From: Actinidia chinensis
Taxonomy: Eukaryota; Streptophyta; Magnoliopsida; Ericales; Actinidiaceae
Reading direction: 5' to 3'
Assembly: GCA_009663005.1 (NCBI GenBank)
Contig: CM018891.1
Span: forward strand, 10,866,034 to 10,883,533
Length of the DNA: 17,500 bases
Shown: one piece after another, positions 17,353 to 17,500 of the stretch
How positions within the stretch are numbered: the stretch's first letter is position 1
Layout of the letters: every line of letters begins with the position of its first letter
Position numbers and translations under genes: made by a program
The notes under the pieces: generated by a model
The model's input: only the letters and a program-made list of their open reading frames with translations
What the model was told of the DNA's origin: nothing
Databases searched by the model: none

Positions 17353-17500
17353 TGCGCAGGACACAATAAATTGAGGGCCTTACGATTTACTCGAAACAAA
17401 AATAGGATAATAAAGGTAACCAGGAATGTTAGAAGGGAAAGGGAAAATTGGAATCTCACCAGATCCAGAAGAAGGATGGAACGGAAAAAGAAAAACCCAA
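17353..17500 (-). repeat. Gypsy 5' LTR, inner part (cut by window end)
   Basis: TGCGCAGGACACAATAAATT, then TTACGATTTACTCG, GATAATAAAGGTAACCAGGAA and a CCAGAAGAAGGATGGAA-like stretch match the first part of the nested element LTRs (12286 and 14078) in the same order, with indels. It stands next to the primer site, so it is read as the 5' LTR of the outer element. Confidence 0.75.

Larger units (their letters stand above)
1..17500 (-). mobile_element. Ty3/gypsy LTR retrotransposon, Tat-like, partial, carrying nested insertions
   Basis: The order on the minus strand is 5' LTR, primer site, leader, gag, protease, reverse transcriptase, RNase H, a second RNase H, then integrase, which is the Ty3/gypsy order. 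Two features suggest the Tat lineage: a second RNase H domain before integrase, and a large antisense ORF after pol. The element is interrupted by a copia element (4933-10130) and a non-coding LTR element (12286-14496). The antisense ORF carries a short inverted-repeat element. Only the inner part of the 5' LTR is present, and the 3' LTR is not in the window. Without insertions the backbone visible here is about 9.9 kb. It is degenerate throughout. Lineage assignment is inference from architecture and would need an RT phylogeny. Confidence 0.85.

Overview
The window is plant DNA, and essentially all of it is transposable-element sequence. I see no intact gene, no RNA gene and no host single-copy gene. 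Element families, tRNA-Met-type primer sites and a GT-AG intron point to an angiosperm. I cannot name the species.

Outer element: the backbone is one old, broken Ty3/gypsy LTR retrotransposon on the minus strand, with features of the Tat lineage. Reading right to left it has the start of its 5' LTR (17353 to the window end), a degenerate primer-binding site, a leader, gag (17085 down to about 15449), aspartic protease (about 15420-14880), reverse transcriptase (12285-11242), a first RNase H, a second (archaeal-type) RNase H, and integrase ending at a TGA at 3672-3670. Beyond the end of pol, on the opposite (+) strand, lies a long decayed reading frame (1-3665) of the plant mobile domain (PMD) type with a 98-bp intron. 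It ends tail-to-tail with pol, 4 bp from the pol stop. An antisense extra ORF between pol and the 3' LTR is a known but little-understood feature of Tat-lineage elements. The 3' LTR would lie left of the window.

Nested insertions: (1) a Ty1/copia element on the minus strand (4933-10130; LTRs 186 and 177 bp; 5-bp target duplication with one mismatch) splits the first zinc-binding GYYWP motif of the gypsy integrase region. (2) A 2211-bp element without coding capacity (12286-14496; two 419-bp LTRs, tRNA-Met primer site, polypurine tract) splits the protease-RT linker. Its LTRs are recognisably related to the outer element's own LTR, so it looks like a non-autonomous relative of its host. (3) A short element of about 190 bp with degenerate terminal inverted repeats (1148-1337) interrupts the antisense PMD frame.

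All coding regions carry stops and frameshifts. The gypsy integrase has lost two catalytic acidic residues, the gypsy protease has a stop inside its active-site motif, and the copia RT box is broken. LTR pairs inside the window differ at many sites by eye, so the insertions are old. Domain calls come from recognising motifs in translations, not from database searches.
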